A stretch of DNA of 47,891 bases. Origin: an uncultured Alphaproteobacteria bacterium. GTDB taxonomy: Bacteria > Pseudomonadota > Alphaproteobacteria > Rhizobiales > Aestuariivirgaceae. Positions within the stretch are counted from its first letter, which is position 1. Each line of letters begins with the position of its first letter. A program made the translations under genes and the position numbers. Location: assembly GCA_937872985.1 (NCBI GenBank), contig CALMUW010000080.1, forward strand, positions 1-47,891, given 5' to 3'. Below, in pieces: positions 46,413-47,891 of the stretch. Under the pieces are notes generated by a model, which searched no databases, was not told the origin of the DNA, and worked only from the letters and a program-made list of their open reading frames with translations.

Positions 46413-47590
46413 ACGCCGCAGCAGATCTGTTGCACAAGGCTGGCGGGGCCGCGGGCTTCATCGGGCGTATCCCGGTGCGCAACATCTGGCTGCTGATGCT
46501 ATATGCGTCGGATCTCCTGCAAACGTCGGAGCGCGCGCTGGTCGATGCCGAACGCAATCCGGACGAGATCGCCGATCTCGTCGCGAGGTTGCTTGCACAG
46601 GCGGTGGCGGAGCGCCAGCGGCGCCAGCTGAGCCTGGGCTATCGGTCGCGCAGCGGGGACCTCTCTCGCGTGCGGGGCCGGATCGACGTCCTGCGCACCG
46701 AGCGTCGTCAGCTGCTCGCGCGCGGCGCGGTGGCATGTCGCTTCGTCGAGCTCAGCGTCGACACGCCGCGTAACCGCTTCGTGCGCGGCGCACTGGAAGC
46801 GGTAGCGCGACTGGTGTCGGATCCGGATCTGCGCCATCGCTGCCGTCGCCTCGCAGCGGATATGCAGGCGCTGGGTGTTTCGGGCGCGATGCCGACGCGG
46901 AGCGAGCTCAGTGCCGACCGCATCGGACGACACGACGCGGCGGATCGAGAGATGCTGGCGGCCGCGAAGCTGGCGATGGACCTTGTCCTGCCCACCGAAC
47001 GGGCGGGCCCCAGACCCCTGCCGATGCCGGATCGGGAGGAACAATGGGCGCGACGGCTGTTCGAGCGGGCAGTGGGCGGCTTCTATCGCGCGGTGCTGCC
47101 GTCCGAGCGCTGGGACTCGCGCACGGGCCGTCCGTTCGACTGGCCACTCGACTGGTGCACCGACGGCGCCCGCGACATCCTGCCAGGCATGCGGACCGAC
47201 GTCGTGCTCGACGATCTGCTGGCGGGCAGGCGCATCGTGATCGACACCAAGTTCACTGAGATCGTCACGCCGGGCTGGCGGCGCGAGGCCACGCTGCGCA
47301 GCGGATACCTCTATCAGATCTACGCCTATCTCCGGTCGCAGTCCGGGCGTGGCGACCCGCTGGCCGACAGCGCCGAGGGCCTGCTGCTGCACCCTGCCAT
47401 TGGCGAGACCGTAGACGAGGCGATCACGATCCAGGGCCACGGCATCAGGTTCGCCACCGTTGATCTCACTGCCGAAACTGAGGCGATCCGCAGACAACTG
47501 ATTTGCTTCAGCAAGGGAATTGAGACCAAGATCTGGCCAGAAAAAAGTGCAGCTCAAGCGTTTAGCTACGCATCTGCTCACTTGCCTTAA
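46406..47590 (+). CDS. mcrC: McrC-family nuclease subunit
   Basis: A 394-residue McrC protein: IPVRNIWLLMLYASDLL at the start, SLGYRSRSGDLSRVRGRIDV, FVELSVDTPRNRFVRGALEAV, and a C-terminal PD-(D/E)XK core with D265 (GMRTDVVL) and D280-T-K282. It stimulates McrB GTP hydrolysis and cuts DNA. The ATG at 46406 overlaps the mcrB stop by seven bases; an in-frame GTG at 46409 is equally placed. It is the last gene of the operon and meets a minus-strand lipoprotein gene in a four-base tail-to-tail overlap with no visible terminator. Confidence 0.9.
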   Translation: MVNAAADLLHKAGGAAGFIGRIPVRNIWLLMLYASDLLQTSERALVDAERNPDEIADLVARLLAQAVAERQRRQLSLGYRSRSGDLSRVRGRIDVLRTERRQLLARGAVACRFVELSVDTPRNRFVRGALEAVARLVSDPDLRHRCRRLAADMQALGVSGAMPTRSELSADRIGRHDAADREMLAAAKLAMDLVLPTERAGPRPLPMPDREEQWARRLFERAVGGFYRAVLPSERWDSRTGRPFDWPLDWCTDGARDILPGMRTDVVLDDLLAGRRIVIDTKFTEIVTPGWRREATLRSGYLYQIYAYLRSQSGRGDPLADSAEGLLLHPAIGETVDEAITIQGHGIRFATVDLTAETEAIRRQLICFSKGIETKIWPEKSAAQAFSYASAHLP

Positions 47591-47835
47591 CGGCCAGAAC
47601 ACGCCCGCGCCTGATCGCGCAGCCGGGCGTAGTCCAGCATCGCTCGTTCCAGCGCTGCGCCGGGTGGCAGGCGTTGGATTTCATCGGCAAGCCGTGCCTG
47701 GAAGGCACAGTCGTAAGCCGCGACCGGCGGGCAGGCGACGGACGGCCTAGAAGGTGCCGTCGCGCAGGCGGTCAGCGAGAGCGTCGCGATCACGAGGAGC
47801 GGCAGCGCCTGCTTCGAGCATCCGGTCCTTTGCAT
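47587..47835 (-). CDS. Small lipoprotein, probable phage o-spanin (Rz1-like)
   Basis: An 82-residue lipoprotein: a basic start, a hydrophobic stretch (LPLLVIATLSL) and lipobox LTAC at residues 21-24, then ACPPVAAYDCAFQARLADEIQRLPPGAALERAMLDYARLRDQARAC in outline. Lipoproteins of this layout sit beside lysis genes in alphaproteobacterial prophages and behave like outer-membrane spanins that disrupt the envelope at lysis. The ATG at 47835 has GGAGGG upstream; an ATG 30 bases earlier is less well placed. The 3' part of an upstream gene overlaps it in another frame, the classic Rz/Rz1 arrangement. Confidence 0.65.
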   Translation of the reverse strand: MQRTGCSKQALPLLVIATLSLTACATAPSRPSVACPPVAAYDCAFQARLADEIQRLPPGAALERAMLDYARLRDQARACSGR

Positions 47836-47890
47836 CGTATCCCTCCGGCGAGGGCCGTCTGGCATTGACTGCGGCGTGCGGAGATAGATC
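47747..47890 (-). CDS. C-terminal end of a phage lysis-region protein, possible i-spanin (partial)
   Basis: A minus-strand frame open from the right edge to a TAG at 47747-47749 encodes 47 residues ending DRDALADRLRDGTF, a charged helical tail like those of phage inner-membrane spanins. It overlaps the start of the lipoprotein gene by 89 bases in a different frame. The 5' part is outside the window, so this is a tentative call based on the ending and the overlap. Confidence 0.42.
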   Translation of the reverse strand, partial: DLSPHAAVNARRPSPEGYDAKDRMLEAGAAAPRDRDALADRLRDGTF

Positions 47891-47891
47891 G

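Overview
The window looks like a high-GC alphaproteobacterial chromosome, most likely Hyphomicrobiales (Rhizobiales). The evidence is the linkage chvI-chvG-hprK-EIIA(Man)-HPr, the redox pair ActS/ActR (RegB/RegA), MmcB, an intracellular PHA depolymerase, the order rpsT-dnaA-dnaN-recF-gyrB, ChvE/GguA/GguB sugar uptake, and a cluster of GANTC (CcrM) sites upstream of dnaA. All identifications come from reading motifs and family resemblance; no database search was run.

Layout. 1-3.2 kb: end of chvI, chvG, hprK, EIIA and HPr, an envelope-stress two-component system beside an incomplete regulatory PTS. 3.2-8.1 kb: aspartase, then a TRAP transporter with its binding protein convergent to its two membrane subunits. 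8.2-14.1 kb: mmcB, actR/actS, phaZ, a zinc peptidase-like gene, a ROK sugar kinase and a cupin. 14.3-22.1 kb: rpsT, then dnaA-dnaN-recF-gyrB and a TerB-like gene. The dnaN/recF junction carries a very GC-rich, apparently corrupted stretch in which the dnaN stop codon is missing. 22.1-33.1 kb: galK-galT, a GntR regulator with araB-araA-araD, and the divergent chvE-gguA-gguB, forming a galactose/L-arabinose uptake and catabolism region.

At about 33.69 kb the core chromosome gives way to accessory DNA. A 19-nt copy of a tRNA-Ser 3' end, still followed by a rho-independent terminator, lies on the minus strand and looks like one attachment end of an integrated element. Inside it are an AlpA/Xis-like HTH gene, then a tightly packed plus-strand operon: a short Phd/YefM-like gene, an SNF2 helicase, an N6-adenine methyltransferase, a type III Res-like helicase-nuclease, McrB with an EVE-like N-terminal domain, and McrC. 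At the right edge, on the minus strand, are an o-spanin-like lipoprotein gene and an overlapping upstream frame resembling an i-spanin C-terminus, so the element is probably a prophage or prophage-derived island.

The most interesting object is the operon at 34.3-47.6 kb. It appears to be a composite defence locus: a modification-dependent helicase/nuclease set (SNF2-Mod-Res) joined to a modified-cytosine-directed McrBC module, with a toxin-less Phd-like protein and a palindrome over the -10 box as the likely autoregulatory switch. I do not recognise this exact combination as a named system, but its parts are known and novelty must be tested by a neighbourhood search.
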